Counted from the first letter of the stretch, positions 1 to 9,466 are shown. The stretch: 64,000 nt of DNA from Fusobacterium ulcerans ATCC 49185 (GCF_900683735.1 NZ_LR215979.1:2294001-2358000); one strand, 5' to 3'. Notes: generated by a model from the letters alone, not told the origin. Translations and numbers: made by a program.

Positions 1-1
1 G

Positions 2-3000
2 TCCTATAAAAATATCAGAGCAAAGGAAAGTTCTGATGTCATTTTTTCTGGTGGAAAAGATAAAAAACCAATGAATTCAGCAGAAGTTTCATTGTATATA
101 GACAATACTGATTCTTTTCTCCCATTAGAAAATGAAGAGATAAAAGTAACTAGAAAACTTTATGCCACTGGTGATAATGAATACTATATAAATGATGTAA
201 AAACAAGATTAAAAGATATAGGAAACCTGTTTCTTGATACTGGAGTAGGTAAAAGTGCTTATTCTGTTATTGGACAGGGAAAAGTAGAACGTATTATTGG
301 TTCATCTTCAAAAGAGATAAAAGGAATTATTGAAGAAGCCGCTGGAATAAAAAAGTTTCAAATAAAAAAAAATGAAGCTGTAAAAAATCTCAGTAATGTA
401 GAACTTGAATTAGAAAAAATAGATTTAGTTTTAAGAGAAGTAAAAGAAAACAGAGATAGAGTGGAAAAACAAGCTGGAAAGGCTCAAGAATATCTTAATC
501 TCAAAGATGAAAGAGATAAACTGGCAAAGGGAATATACCTCAGTGAATTTAATGAGAAACAGACTCAATTAGATGATGGGGATGCTGTAAAGGAAAAGCT
601 TACATCTGAAGCTGCTGAACTGGAAATGGAATTTAATTCAATTGAAAACAGGCTTGATGAAATCGATAAAGAAAAGCTTGTACTGAAAAAAGAGATTGAA
701 GAATTAAGTGGAAAAAATCAGGAACTAAAAAGAGAGATTGAGCTTAAAGAAAGAGAAAAAGTAAGAATAAGCGAGAGAGTAGAAGGGTACAAAAGAGAAG
801 TCAGTGACAGACATGAAAGAATGACAAACAGCGACCTCAAAATATCTGAAAAATCAAAATCTCTTGATATGTTGGTTGAAGAAAGAGAAACGCTCAAGGA
901 AAAAATAGAAAAACTTTCAGAAGAAAATTTAAAATTTGAATCTCAGTTAAAAGAACTGGAAAATACAAAAAAAGAATTTGATCTGGGAATGGAACTTAAA
1001 AAGAAAAAAGTTATGGAGCTGGAACTAGAAAAACTAAAGCTTCTAAATGAAATAGAAAGTTCAAGTAGAAGAGTAAAAGGAAGCAACACTAAAATTACAA
1101 ATCTTAGAGAAGAACTTTCATCTTATGATATCAAATTAAATTCTGCTGTAACAGAACTAAGAAAAGCTGAAATTTCAAAAGCTGAAAAAGAGAAAAAACT
1201 TATTGAAATTGAAGAAAGAGGAACATTTCTAGAAGAAGAAATAAGCAAACTCAGCCAGAGAAGTAACAAGCTTTCTGAAATAGTGAGAACTGCTGAATAT
1301 GATGAAAAAAGACATTCTGCTAAACTCCAAGCTCTTGTGAGAATGGAAGAAAACAATGAAGGATTCTTCAAAGGGGTAAAAGAAGTACTTAACAGTAAAA
1401 TTATTGGGATAGAAGGTGTATTTATCTCCCTTGTAACTATTCCAGAAAAATTAGAAAAGGCGATTGAAGCTGGAATTCCAGGAAATATACAGGATATTGT
1501 TGTAGATACTGGAGATACAGCTAAAAAAGCAATCAATTTTCTTAAAGAAAGAAAAGCTGGAAGAGCTTCATTCCTTGCTCTTGATACCATCAAAGTCCCT
1601 GTAAAAAGAGAGATAAAAATAAATATTCCTGGAGTAATAGGAAGAGCTGCTGAACTGGTCACAGCTGATGAAAGATACAAAAGTGTAGTTGAATTTGTTC
1701 TTGGAAATCTCCTTATAGTTGAAAATCTGGATACAGCATTAAAAATAGTTAAAAACAATATGTTTATGGGAAATGTAGTAACTCTTTCTGGAGAGCTTAT
1801 GAGTTCAAGAGGAAGAATAACTGGAGGGGATTCTGGCAATTCTACAGCTAGTCAGATATTTGAAAGAAAGAAAGAGATAAGAATCCTTAAAGAAACTGTT
1901 GAAAAACTTACCAGCACCATAAAAAATGCTTCTACTGAACAAAATGAAATAAGTAAAAATCTTGAAAATTTTGAAAATGAAATAGATAAGATAGATTCTT
2001 TAGAAGATGGAGTCAGAAAACAACTTAAACTTGCAGAGGAACTATATAATGACTATATTTTGAAAAAAGAAAGAATAGAAAAAGACAGAAGAGTTGTGAA
2101 GGTAGAACTGGAAGAAGAAGAGAAATACAGTCAGGAATTTGAAAAAAGAATAAACAGTTCTAAAGATGAAAGAGAAAGAGTTGATCAGGTTATTGCTGAA
2201 ATCAAAGCTGATGAAGAGCATGAAACTGAAAAGATCAGGGAAATAAATACTGCTATTGAAAAGAAAAAAGAAGAGTTTTCAGATGTAAGAATTCTCTTTA
2301 TGAATAGTCAGGATAGACTTGGACAACTGGACAGAGAAGAGGAAAGGGAAAAGAAAGAGTATGAGTTCCTTGTAGATGAAAAAAGAAATATGGAAGAAAA
2401 GACTGCTTTTCTTGAAAATGAAATAATTTCTCTGGAAGAAAAAGAAAAAATATTAAAAACAGAAATTGAAGAAAGAATAAATAAATATGAAAGCGAAAAT
2501 ACAGAAGTTCAAGAGAGAAAAGTAAAAAATGAAGCTCTTACAGAAGAGGAAAGAACTCTTAACAAAAAAAGAAAAGAAACTGAAAGTTATCTCCTTCATA
2601 AAAGAGATAGCCTCAACAGAGTAGAAGAAAGTCTGGAGAGAACTAAAATTGATTTAGAAAGACTGAAAGATATTCTTAGTACTCTTGAAGAAGTAGAAGC
2701 TATAGAAGTTGAAGAAGAAAAACTGAAAGAGTTAAAAGACAGATTAAAAACTCTGGATAACAGATTAAAAAATTTCCAAGCTGTAAATCTATTAGCAATA
2801 GAAGAATTTAAAGAGTTAAACAACAAGTATATTTTTCTTACTACTCAAAAAGATGATCTTGTTAAAGGAAAAGATATATTAATGGAACTAATCAAGGAAA
2901 TTGATGATACTATTCACGAAAAATTCTTCACTGCTTACAAAGAGATAGATGCTAACTTTAATCAGATGTGTATGGAAACTCTTAATAACTCTGAAGGAAA

Positions 3001-3367
3001 ACTTCTGGTTATTAATCCTGAAAATTTTGATGAATGTGGTGTTGAAATATTTGTAAAATTCAAAAATAAAAAAAGACAGACACTATCTCTTCTTTCTGGA
3101 GGAGAAAAATCTATGGTAGCCATAGCATTCATAATGTCTATTTTTATGTACAAACCTAGTCCATTTACATTTCTTGATGAAATAGAAGCTGCTTTGGATG
3201 AAAAAAATACCAGAAAACTTATTGGAAAATTAAAGGAATTTACTGAAAAATCTCAGTTTATTCTTATTACACATAACAAGGACACTATGAGAGAATCAGA
3301 ATCTATATTTGGAGTAACTATGAATAAAGAGATAGGTATCTCTAAAATAGTTCCTGTTAAATTCTAA
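2..3367 (+). CDS. smc: Chromosome partition protein SMC (5' end outside window)
   Basis: ATPase of the SMC condensin complex, which compacts and segregates the chromosome. The reading frame is open from the left edge (the frame at base 2 reads SYKNIRAKESSDVIFSGG, a conserved SMC N-terminal stretch), so the internal ATG at 71 is not the start and the Walker A region lies outside the window. Visible parts in order are a long Glu/Lys-rich coiled coil, a hinge domain at about bases 1350-1850 with its glycine-rich end (RGRITGGDSG), a second coiled coil, the ABC signature LSLLSGGEKS (about base 3090) and the Walker B/D-loop FTFLDEIEAALDEKN (about base 3165). The length suits a bacterial SMC. It ends with TAA at 3365-3367. 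Family assignment is secure. Confidence 0.97.
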   Translation, partial: SYKNIRAKESSDVIFSGGKDKKPMNSAEVSLYIDNTDSFLPLENEEIKVTRKLYATGDNEYYINDVKTRLKDIGNLFLDTGVGKSAYSVIGQGKVERIIGSSSKEIKGIIEEAAGIKKFQIKKNEAVKNLSNVELELEKIDLVLREVKENRDRVEKQAGKAQEYLNLKDERDKLAKGIYLSEFNEKQTQLDDGDAVKEKLTSEAAELEMEFNSIENRLDEIDKEKLVLKKEIEELSGKNQELKREIELKEREKVRISERVEGYKREVSDRHERMTNSDLKISEKSKSLDMLVEERETLKEKIEKLSEENLKFESQLKELENTKKEFDLGMELKKKKVMELELEKLKLLNEIESSSRRVKGSNTKITNLREELSSYDIKLNSAVTELRKAEISKAEKEKKLIEIEERGTFLEEEISKLSQRSNKLSEIVRTAEYDEKRHSAKLQALVRMEENNEGFFKGVKEVLNSKIIGIEGVFISLVTIPEKLEKAIEAGIPGNIQDIVVDTGDTAKKAINFLKERKAGRASFLALDTIKVPVKREIKINIPGVIGRAAELVTADERYKSVVEFVLGNLLIVENLDTALKIVKNNMFMGNVVTLSGELMSSRGRITGGDSGNSTASQIFERKKEIRILKETVEKLTSTIKNASTEQNEISKNLENFENEIDKIDSLEDGVRKQLKLAEELYNDYILKKERIEKDRRVVKVELEEEEKYSQEFEKRINSSKDERERVDQVIAEIKADEEHETEKIREINTAIEKKKEEFSDVRILFMNSQDRLGQLDREEEREKKEYEFLVDEKRNMEEKTAFLENEIISLEEKEKILKTEIEERINKYESENTEVQERKVKNEALTEEERTLNKKRKETESYLLHKRDSLNRVEESLERTKIDLERLKDILSTLEEVEAIEVEEEKLKELKDRLKTLDNRLKNFQAVNLLAIEEFKELNNKYIFLTTQKDDLVKGKDILMELIKEIDDTIHEKFFTAYKEIDANFNQMCMETLNNSEGKLLVINPENFDECGVEIFVKFKNKKRQTLSLLSGGEKSMVAIAFIMSIFMYKPSPFTFLDEIEAALDEKNTRKLIGKLKEFTEKSQFILITHNKDTMRESESIFGVTMNKEIGISKIVPVKF

Positions 3368-3512
3368 GAATTGCTTTTTAAATTTAATAAGAAAACATAA
3401 AAAAGCGTGAAATTCACAAATAGAAGTTAGATTAATATAATGAAATTGAATGTTGAATAGTCGAGTTCCTTGAATATAAAACACTTCTTAGTTTTCTCTA
3501 ATAAATAACTAA

Positions 3513-3550
3513 AAAATAGGACTTCACATTTTGTGAAAGTCCTATTTTTT
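3513..3550 (+). terminator. Rho-independent terminator after smc
   Basis: The arms ATAGGACTTCAC and GTGAAAGTCCTAT (one bulged A) flank an ATTTT loop and are followed by six T. It lies 145 bases after the smc stop and just before the first 81-bp repeat copy. Confidence 0.85.
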
Positions 3551-3625
3551 ATCTATATATTAAAACATCTTGGGGAAAGATTTATAAGATAATAATATCA
3601 AGCCATTATGTCATTTGTGTTACAA
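3545..3625 (+). repeat. 81-bp intergenic direct repeat, copy 1
   Basis: This segment, running from the T-run of the smc terminator to TTACAA, recurs almost base for base at 5206-5286 in the same orientation. I count two differences. Both copies begin in the T-run of a terminator, and together they bracket the HD-domain gene. The segment contains the small hairpin ATCTT-GGGGA-AAGAT but no open reading frame. Its function is unknown. Confidence 0.9.
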
Positions 3626-3719
3626 CTATATTAAAAAACTATTCAATATTAAATTATTAGCTTTTGAGAAAAAATAAAGTTATAATATATTATAAGTATA
3701 TATCAAAGAAAGGAGAATT

Positions 3720-5165
3720 ATGGGAAATAAAGTAATTAAAGATTTAATACACAGTTATATAACAATAGATATTGATGTTCAAAAAATAGTGGATACTCCG
3801 TCTTTTCAAAGATTGAAAAGAATAAAACAGCTTACTTGTGAATATCTTTTCCCTTCTCTCAATCATACAAGGTATGAACACTCTCTTGGAGTAATGAAAC
3901 TAGCTTGTGATTTTTTTGATTCTTTGAATAAAGATATGGAAAGATTTGGAATATCTAAAAAACAAATAGAAAATTATAGATTCCATATAAAATTTGCTGC
4001 CCTTCTCCATGATGTAGGACATGCTCCCCTTTCTCATTTAGGAGAATCTTTTTATGATAAGGAAGAAATTTACAAGTCATTAATTGAAAACCTTTCAGAT
4101 GAAAAAGAAGCTGATAGAATATTTAAAGATAAAAAGGGAAATATTGTAGGAAGCCCTCATGAATTAATGTCATGTCTTTGTATTATAAGAAAATTAAACC
4201 CTACTCTTACAGAAATAAATCCCAATATAAATATGGAATTAATATGCAGAATAATAATAGGCAACCAGTATCATGATAAAAATTTATGGTTGGAAAATAT
4301 TCTCGTGGAAATAGTCAACTCTAAAACAATAGATGTAGATAAGCTTGATTATTTAATCAGAGATAATCATATGAGTGGATACATAGCTCCTAGAATAGAT
4401 ATTGAAAGACTTTTTTCATGTACTTTCATAGGTGAAGATAAAAAATTAAAATATAGTTCTAAAGCTATCCCTGCTATGCAGTCTGTTGTCGATTCAAGAG
4501 ATTTGCTCTATCTTTGGGTATATAACCACCATATCTCTGTTTACACTGAATTTATCATAAGAGATATACTTGGTCATTTTATGAAGCTTTATGATGAGCA
4601 GAGAGGAACATTTCCTGAAGAAATGAATAAAAAAGATTTCTTTTCAACTGAGGCAGTAATAGATAATCTAGTAATAGATGATGATATTTATTCTCATTTA
4701 AGAAAAGCATATTTAGCTTCTCTCAATGGAAAAACTGTTGAATACACTTCTATTGTTATGAAGCAGCTAATGGAAAGAAAATTTTTAAAACCTTTATGGA
4801 AGACTATTTATGAATATGAATGTCTAGAAGATGAGCTTGAACTGGAAAAGCTGGTAACAGACAGATTGGATAAGATATTAAAAGATAATGAAAAAATAAA
4901 AAAAATAGTTGGAGAAATTGGAGAAACTCTTAGTTTAAAAAAAGGAGAGATATTTATAATAACAAGATACAATAAATTCTATCATGCTGTATCTGAAGCT
5001 AAGATATATGTATCTCTTAATGGTGAAGACAAGCTTCTCTCTGATCTTCTTCCACAGAAAAGTTTCAAAAGATTCAGTAATATCTCATTTTATATATTTG
5101 GTCCTGGAGAGAAGAAAGAAGAGATTAAAAAGTTATTCTTAAAAATAATAAAAGAAGAATTATAA
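3720..5165 (+). CDS. HD-superfamily phosphohydrolase (dGTPase/YwfO-like)
   Basis: A 481-residue metal-dependent phosphohydrolase of the HD superfamily. The metal ligands are in the expected order: NHTRYEHS (His49/His54), LLHDVGHAP (His97-Asp98) and a distal Asp in VDKLDYLIRD (about residues 205-215). The layout resembles dGTP triphosphohydrolase-like proteins such as Bacillus YwfO, so a nucleotide is the likely substrate, but this cannot be read from sequence. AAAGGAG precedes ATG 3720 at good spacing, and TATAAT at 3681 may be its -10 box. It is monocistronic, with a terminator on each side and an 81-bp direct repeat on each flank, which might mark it as an inserted or duplicated unit. Confidence 0.85.
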   Translation: MGNKVIKDLIHSYITIDIDVQKIVDTPSFQRLKRIKQLTCEYLFPSLNHTRYEHSLGVMKLACDFFDSLNKDMERFGISKKQIENYRFHIKFAALLHDVGHAPLSHLGESFYDKEEIYKSLIENLSDEKEADRIFKDKKGNIVGSPHELMSCLCIIRKLNPTLTEINPNINMELICRIIIGNQYHDKNLWLENILVEIVNSKTIDVDKLDYLIRDNHMSGYIAPRIDIERLFSCTFIGEDKKLKYSSKAIPAMQSVVDSRDLLYLWVYNHHISVYTEFIIRDILGHFMKLYDEQRGTFPEEMNKKDFFSTEAVIDNLVIDDDIYSHLRKAYLASLNGKTVEYTSIVMKQLMERKFLKPLWKTIYEYECLEDELELEKLVTDRLDKILKDNEKIKKIVGEIGETLSLKKGEIFIITRYNKFYHAVSEAKIYVSLNGEDKLLSDLLPQKSFKRFSNISFYIFGPGEKKEEIKKLFLKIIKEEL

Positions 5166-5176
5166 TCTAAATAAAA

Positions 5177-5211
5177 AAATCTCTCTAAATTTAATTAGGG
5201 AGATTTTTTTT
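5177..5211 (+). terminator. Terminator after HD-domain gene
   Basis: The arms AAATCTCTCT and AGGGAGATTT (one G-T pair) enclose a 10-base loop and run into eight T. It begins 12 bases after the stop codon. Confidence 0.85.
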
Positions 5212-5286
5212 ATCTATATATTAAAACATCTTGGGGAAAGATTTATAAAATAATAATACCAAGCCATTATGTCATTTGTGTTACAA
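5206..5286 (+). repeat. 81-bp intergenic direct repeat, copy 2
   Basis: Second copy of the element at 3545-3625, in the same orientation and again starting in the T-run of a terminator. The two differences from copy 1 lie in the AAGATAATAATATC stretch. It has no coding potential. Confidence 0.9.
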
Positions 5287-5547
5287 AGAAAAAAATAATA
5301 ATTCATAATAAATTTTATTAAAAAAATTATTAAAAATATTTAATCTTTATAAATAAAAATATATTTGACTAGATTCAGTAGTCATTTTAATAACTCAAGA
5401 TATTTTAAGCTTGATAATCTTGACATTTTTTATCTAATATTTTTTTCTGTCTATAAAGGAATTAAATAATTTTTTAGTAAATAATTAAATATATTTAATA
5501 TTTATAAGGTATAATAAGTTCTATTTATACAACTAAGGAGGAATCAT

Positions 5548-6789
5548 ATGTTTAATGACATACTTTTAACAGATAACATTAGTTTTATTTTAGTTTTTTT
5601 AGGAGGAATATTTTCTTTCTTTTCTCCCTGCATTATTCCGCTCCTTCCTGTTTATATGAGTTACCTTTCAGGAAATACTGCTACAACAGACGATCAGGGA
5701 AATATTTCTTATAATCAGAAAAAAGTATTTACACATACTATATTTTTTATCCTTGGAATATCTGCTGCTTTTTTTATTTTAGGACTTTCCTTTTCAAAGT
5801 TAGGAGGATTCTTTAATACTAACAGAATTCTTTTTACTAGAATAAGCGGTGTACTTATCCTCCTTCTAGGATTATTTCAAATAGGACTATTAAAAAATAA
5901 TTTCATGGAAAGAGAGCATAAAATAGATTTTGAAGCTAAAAAAATAAATCCATTGATTGCTTTTATAATAGGTTTTACATTTAGTTTTGCATGGACACCA
6001 TGTATAGGTCCAGTATTATCTACTGTTCTTATTATGGCATCTGGAGCTAAAACTGCCTTTTTAGGAAATATGCTTATATCAGTTTACAGTTTAGGATTTA
6101 TTATTCCATTTTTACTTTTAGGGATATTTACAACTAAAGTTCTAAATTTCTTAAAAGCAAAAAAATCTTTCTTAAAATACAGTATAAAAATTAGTGGAGC
6201 TATTCTGATAATAATTGGAATTATGACTTTGAGTGGATTTAACTTTAATGTATTTGCAGCTGGACAGCAGTCCCAAAATACAGAATATGCTGCAAAAACT
6301 GAAGAGCCAGCTAAACCTGCTCAGGAAGAAAAACTTCCAGCTTATGATTTTCAGTTAAAAGACCAATATGGAAATACTCATACTCTTTCAGACTATAAAG
6401 GAAAAGTGGTATTTCTTAACTTCTGGGCTACATGGTGTCCTCCTTGCAGAGCAGAAATGCCTCATATAGAAGAAATATACAAAGAATATGGATACAATAA
6501 AAACGATGTAGTAATATTAGGAGCAGCAAGTCCAACAACTGCTGAAAATCCTTCTCCCCAAGATGAATCAGAAGAAAAAATAAAAGCTTTTCTTACTAAA
6601 AATAATTATACATTTCCAGTAGTATTTGATGTAAAAGGAGAAATATTCAGAAATTACTATATAAGTGCTTTTCCTACTACTTTTATGATAGATAAAGATG
6701 GAAACATAATGGGATATGTAGCAGGTGCTCTTTCTAAAGAAAATATGAAAAAAATAATTGAAATGACATTAAATAACGAAAAAAAATAA
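5548..6789 (+). CDS. CcdA-type membrane thiol transporter fused to TlpA-like thioredoxin
   Basis: A 413-residue fusion. Residues 1 to about 235 form a CcdA/DsbD-type six-helix domain with the paired cysteine motifs FFSPCIIPLLP (near residue 28) and FAWTPCIGP (near residue 150), which carry electrons across the membrane. After a Pro/Glu-rich linker, residues about 265-413 form a thioredoxin/TlpA domain with FWATWCPPCRAEMP (near residue 295). By analogy with DsbD, it probably moves reducing power from cytoplasmic thioredoxin to extracytoplasmic proteins, for example methionine-sulfoxide repair or thiol reduction. The fused order with a C-terminal TlpA domain is known in anaerobes. The start is fixed by AAGGAGGA ahead of ATG 5548. 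The next gene, a nitroreductase-family protein, is 81 bases downstream with its own ribosome site. Confidence 0.88.
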   Translation: MFNDILLTDNISFILVFLGGIFSFFSPCIIPLLPVYMSYLSGNTATTDDQGNISYNQKKVFTHTIFFILGISAAFFILGLSFSKLGGFFNTNRILFTRISGVLILLLGLFQIGLLKNNFMEREHKIDFEAKKINPLIAFIIGFTFSFAWTPCIGPVLSTVLIMASGAKTAFLGNMLISVYSLGFIIPFLLLGIFTTKVLNFLKAKKSFLKYSIKISGAILIIIGIMTLSGFNFNVFAAGQQSQNTEYAAKTEEPAKPAQEEKLPAYDFQLKDQYGNTHTLSDYKGKVVFLNFWATWCPPCRAEMPHIEEIYKEYGYNKNDVVILGAASPTTAENPSPQDESEEKIKAFLTKNNYTFPVVFDVKGEIFRNYYISAFPTTFMIDKDGNIMGYVAGALSKENMKKIIEMTLNNEKK

Positions 6790-6870
6790 GATAAAAAAAA
6801 GAAATAATAGTTTCTACTTGAATAATGTAATATACAAATTTTAAGTTAATGCATTAAAAGGAGGACTATT

Positions 6871-7470
6871 ATGAACAATAAAAGCTTTATGGATGTGTTG
6901 AAAAGCAGAAGAACTATATATACTCTGTCTAAAGAAACAACTATTCCTAATGAAAAAATAGAAGAAATAATAAAAGATGCAGTGAAACATGTTCCATCTG
7001 CATTTAATAATCAAAGTGCAAGAGTTATAATACTTTATGGGGAAAACCACAAAAAATTATGGGAAATTGTTATGAATACTCTTCGTAAAGTAGTCCCAGC
7101 TGGAAATTTTGAAACAACTGAAAATAAGATTAAAGGATTAGCTAATTCTTATGGAACAGTTCTTTTCTTTGACTCTACTAGAACAACAAAAGAACTTATG
7201 GAGAAATTCCCTTTATATAGAGATAATTTTCCAGTATGGGCTGAACAAGCTAATGGAATGCTACAGTTTGCTATATGGTCACTGCTTGCTGAACAAGGAT
7301 TAGGAGCAAGTCTTCAACATTACAATCCTTTGATTGATGAAGAAGTTAAAACTGTATTTGAAATCCCTAAATCATGGAAGCTTATAGCACAAATGCCTTT
7401 TGGAAAACCAACAGCTCCTGCAATTGGAAAAGAATTCCTTCCAATAGAAAAAAGAGTTATAGTATTATAA
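6871..7470 (+). CDS. Nitroreductase-family flavoprotein
   Basis: A 199-residue protein of the FMN-dependent nitroreductase superfamily, in the subgroup close to yeast Hbn1/Frm2. The N-terminal SRRTIYTLS matches the usual SRRS.R FMN-phosphate motif, VPSAFNNQSARVIIL is the conserved FMN-binding segment, and EQGLGASLQHYNP is typical of the dimer/FMN region. It would reduce nitro compounds, quinones or similar electrophiles using NAD(P)H; the substrate is not readable. AAAGGAGG lies before ATG 6871. A strong terminator directly follows, so the transcript ends here. Confidence 0.85.
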   Translation: MNNKSFMDVLKSRRTIYTLSKETTIPNEKIEEIIKDAVKHVPSAFNNQSARVIILYGENHKKLWEIVMNTLRKVVPAGNFETTENKIKGLANSYGTVLFFDSTRTTKELMEKFPLYRDNFPVWAEQANGMLQFAIWSLLAEQGLGASLQHYNPLIDEEVKTVFEIPKSWKLIAQMPFGKPTAPAIGKEFLPIEKRVIVL

Positions 7471-7484
7471 AGTACTAACATTAT

Positions 7485-7517
7485 GAGACGAAATGAATTA
7501 TTTCGTCTCTTTTTTTT
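7485..7517 (+). terminator. Strong terminator after nitroreductase gene
   Basis: A perfect 10-bp stem, GAGACGAAAT with ATTTCGTCTC, around the loop GAATT, followed by eight T. Confidence 0.95.
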
Positions 7518-7518
7518 A

Positions 7519-7547
7519 TTGTCAAAGTATGAAATTTAAGCTATAAT
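7519..7547 (+). promoter_or_regulatory. Promoter of the flavin reductase gene
   Basis: TTGTCA at 7519-7524 and TATAAT at 7542-7547 are separated by exactly 17 bases; a second TATAAT overlaps at 7548-7553. It lies immediately after the upstream terminator and 38 bases before the start codon. Confidence 0.8.
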
Positions 7548-7585
7548 TATAATAGTGAAACAAAATATCTTGGAGGAGGACAAAT

Positions 7586-9349
7586 ATGAACAAAAAAAGA
7601 ATTTTATCTCTTATATTATGTGTAGCTTTAAGTATTTCAGCTTTTGGAGTTGAATTCAAAGAGGGAACATATATAGGAGAGGCTAAAGGATACAGAGGGG
7701 AGGTAAAAGTAGAAGTAAAAACTTCTAAAAATAAAATTGAGAAAGTAAAAGTAATAAAAAATACTGATACTCCTATAATCTCTGAATCAGCAGCAAAAAA
7801 AGTTCCTGAACAAATAGTAAAATATCAATCTCTAAGAGTAGATGGAGTATCTGGTGCTACTGGTACAAGCAGAGCCCTTACTTCAGCTGTAAGAAATGCT
7901 CTTAAAAATTCTGGAGCTGATCTTAAAGAATTAAATAAAAAACCTGTTATAGAAGCTAAAAAATTAGCTAAAGAAACTCAAAACAAAGATGTAGTTGTAG
8001 TTGGAGCAGGAGGAGCAGGTCTTGTTGCTGCTATCGAGGCTAAAAACAATGGTGCTCAAAATGTCATTGTAATTGAGAAAATGGCTTTTGCTGGAGGAAA
8101 TACTCTTATATCTGGTGGAGAATATGCTGCACCTAACAACTGGGTACAAGTTAAAAAAGGATTAAAAGATAGTAATGATATTTTTTACAATGATATATTA
8201 AAAGGTGGAGATCATGAGGGAGATCCTAAATTAGTAAGAGTTTTAGCCGATAATGCCCTAAGTGGTGCTGAATGGCTTAAGGACTATATCAACATGACTT
8301 TTGAAGATAGACAGATGTTCTTTGGTGGGCACTCTGTAGAAAGAAGCCTTGTTCCTCAAGGAGCTACTGGAGTTGAAATGATATCTAAGCTTCTTGCTAA
8401 AGCTGAAGAATTAAATATTCCTATACTATATGAAACTCCTGCTACAGAACTTATAGTTGATAAGGGAAGAGTTACAGGAGTAAAGGCAGTAGATGAAGAT
8501 AAAGAATATACATTCCTCGCTAAAAATGGAGTTATCCTAGCTACTGGTGGATTTGGTTCTAATCTTGAAATGAGAGTTAAATACAATAAAGATGTAGATG
8601 AAAATATTCTTTCTACAAACACAGTTGGAATAACTGGTGACGGAATAACTATGGCTGAAAAAATAGGTGCCCAGCTTGAAGATATGCCATTCATCCAAAC
8701 TTACCCTACTTGCGACCCTATAAGTGGAGCTCTTCTTTATTTTGGTGATGTAAGACTTATTGGTGGAAGTATTCTTATCAACCAAGAGGGAAAACGTTTT
8801 GTTGAAGAATTAGAAAGAAGAGATGTTATCTCTATGGCAATAAAAAATCAAACTGGAAATGCTGCTTACCAATTCTGTGATGAAGCACAAGTAAAAATAA
8901 GTGGAGTAGCTGAACATCATGAGGATGAAATGAATTACCTATTTAATAATAAACTTTTAGTGAAAGCTGATACTATAAAAGAAGCTGCTGATTTCTTTGG
9001 AATAGATGCTGCTGAACTTGAAAAAACTGTAGCAAAATATAATCAATATGCTAAAGATGGAAAAGATTTAGAATTTAATAAAAGAGGAAAACTTACTCCA
9101 TTTGAAGCAAAAGGACCTTTCTATATTATGAAAGCTGTCCCTGCTGTACATCACACAATGGGTGGAGTAAAAATTGATGAAAATGCAAGAGTTATCAATA
9201 CTAAAGGGGAAGTAATAAAAGGACTTTATGGAGCTGGAGAGGTTACTGGAGATATTCATGGTACCAATCGTCTAGGTAGTGACGCAATTGCTGATATTAC
9301 AGTATTTGGAAGAATTGCAGGACAAAATGTAGTTAAAGATAATAAATAA
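7586..9349 (+). CDS. Exported flavin reductase with FMN-binding and FAD (fumarate-reductase-like) domains
   Basis: A 587-residue protein. Residues 1 to about 21 are a classic signal peptide (KKR then a hydrophobic stretch ending SISAFG). Residues about 24-115 form an FMN-binding domain with the flavinylation motif DGVSGATGTSRA (Thr92 is the expected covalent FMN site, normally attached by ApbE). From residue 135, VVVVGAGGAGLVAA opens an FAD_binding_2 domain like soluble fumarate, urocanate or methacrylate reductases, and it ends with YGAGEVTGDIHGTNRLG. It would act outside the inner membrane as a terminal reductase of an unsaturated organic acid. There are no haem CxxCH motifs, so electrons must arrive by another route. 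GGAGGAGG precedes ATG 7586. The exact acceptor is unknown. Confidence 0.88.
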   Translation: MNKKRILSLILCVALSISAFGVEFKEGTYIGEAKGYRGEVKVEVKTSKNKIEKVKVIKNTDTPIISESAAKKVPEQIVKYQSLRVDGVSGATGTSRALTSAVRNALKNSGADLKELNKKPVIEAKKLAKETQNKDVVVVGAGGAGLVAAIEAKNNGAQNVIVIEKMAFAGGNTLISGGEYAAPNNWVQVKKGLKDSNDIFYNDILKGGDHEGDPKLVRVLADNALSGAEWLKDYINMTFEDRQMFFGGHSVERSLVPQGATGVEMISKLLAKAEELNIPILYETPATELIVDKGRVTGVKAVDEDKEYTFLAKNGVILATGGFGSNLEMRVKYNKDVDENILSTNTVGITGDGITMAEKIGAQLEDMPFIQTYPTCDPISGALLYFGDVRLIGGSILINQEGKRFVEELERRDVISMAIKNQTGNAAYQFCDEAQVKISGVAEHHEDEMNYLFNNKLLVKADTIKEAADFFGIDAAELEKTVAKYNQYAKDGKDLEFNKRGKLTPFEAKGPFYIMKAVPAVHHTMGGVKIDENARVINTKGEVIKGLYGAGEVTGDIHGTNRLGSDAIADITVFGRIAGQNVVKDNK

Positions 9350-9368
9350 AAATTCAATATAAATAATT

Positions 9369-9466
9369 AAGAATGACCTGAAATTATATTAAGTAAATGA
9401 CTAAAAAATTAGATTAAGTTTTAGAAGTTATTTATATATTCTTTTCAAAAGGTCATTCTTTTTTTA
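9369..9466 (+). terminator. Possible long-armed terminator after flavin reductase gene
   Basis: AAGAATGACCT (9369-9379) pairs perfectly with AGGTCATTCTT (9450-9460), followed by a T-run. The intervening 70 bases are AT-rich and may fold locally. The perfect 11-bp pairing and T-tract support termination, but the long loop lowers certainty. Confidence 0.55.

Larger units (their letters stand above)
3368..3719. other. Intergenic region after smc
   Basis: This 352-base stretch has no credible gene. It holds a terminator hairpin (3513-3550), the first copy of an 81-bp repeat (3545-3625) and a TATAAT box at 3681-3686 that probably serves the next gene. No good -35 box stands at the usual distance. 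Confidence 0.7.
5166..5547. other. Intergenic region before the ccdA-like gene
   Basis: This stretch of about 380 bases carries the HD-gene terminator, the second 81-bp repeat copy, AT-rich DNA without a gene, and a TATAAT (5510-5515) upstream of the AAGGAGGA ribosome site of the next gene. No convincing -35 element is visible. Confidence 0.6.

Noticed and set aside
1123-1839. 238-codon open frame on the - strand inside smc
   Set aside because: It is antisense to the well-conserved hinge region of smc, has no ribosome site or recognisable motif, and its Ser/Leu/Ile-rich composition is what the complement of a Glu/Lys-rich AT-biased gene gives.
8356-8694. 112-codon - strand frame inside the flavin reductase gene
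   Set aside because: Shadow of a conserved FAD-domain coding region; no start signal or family features.
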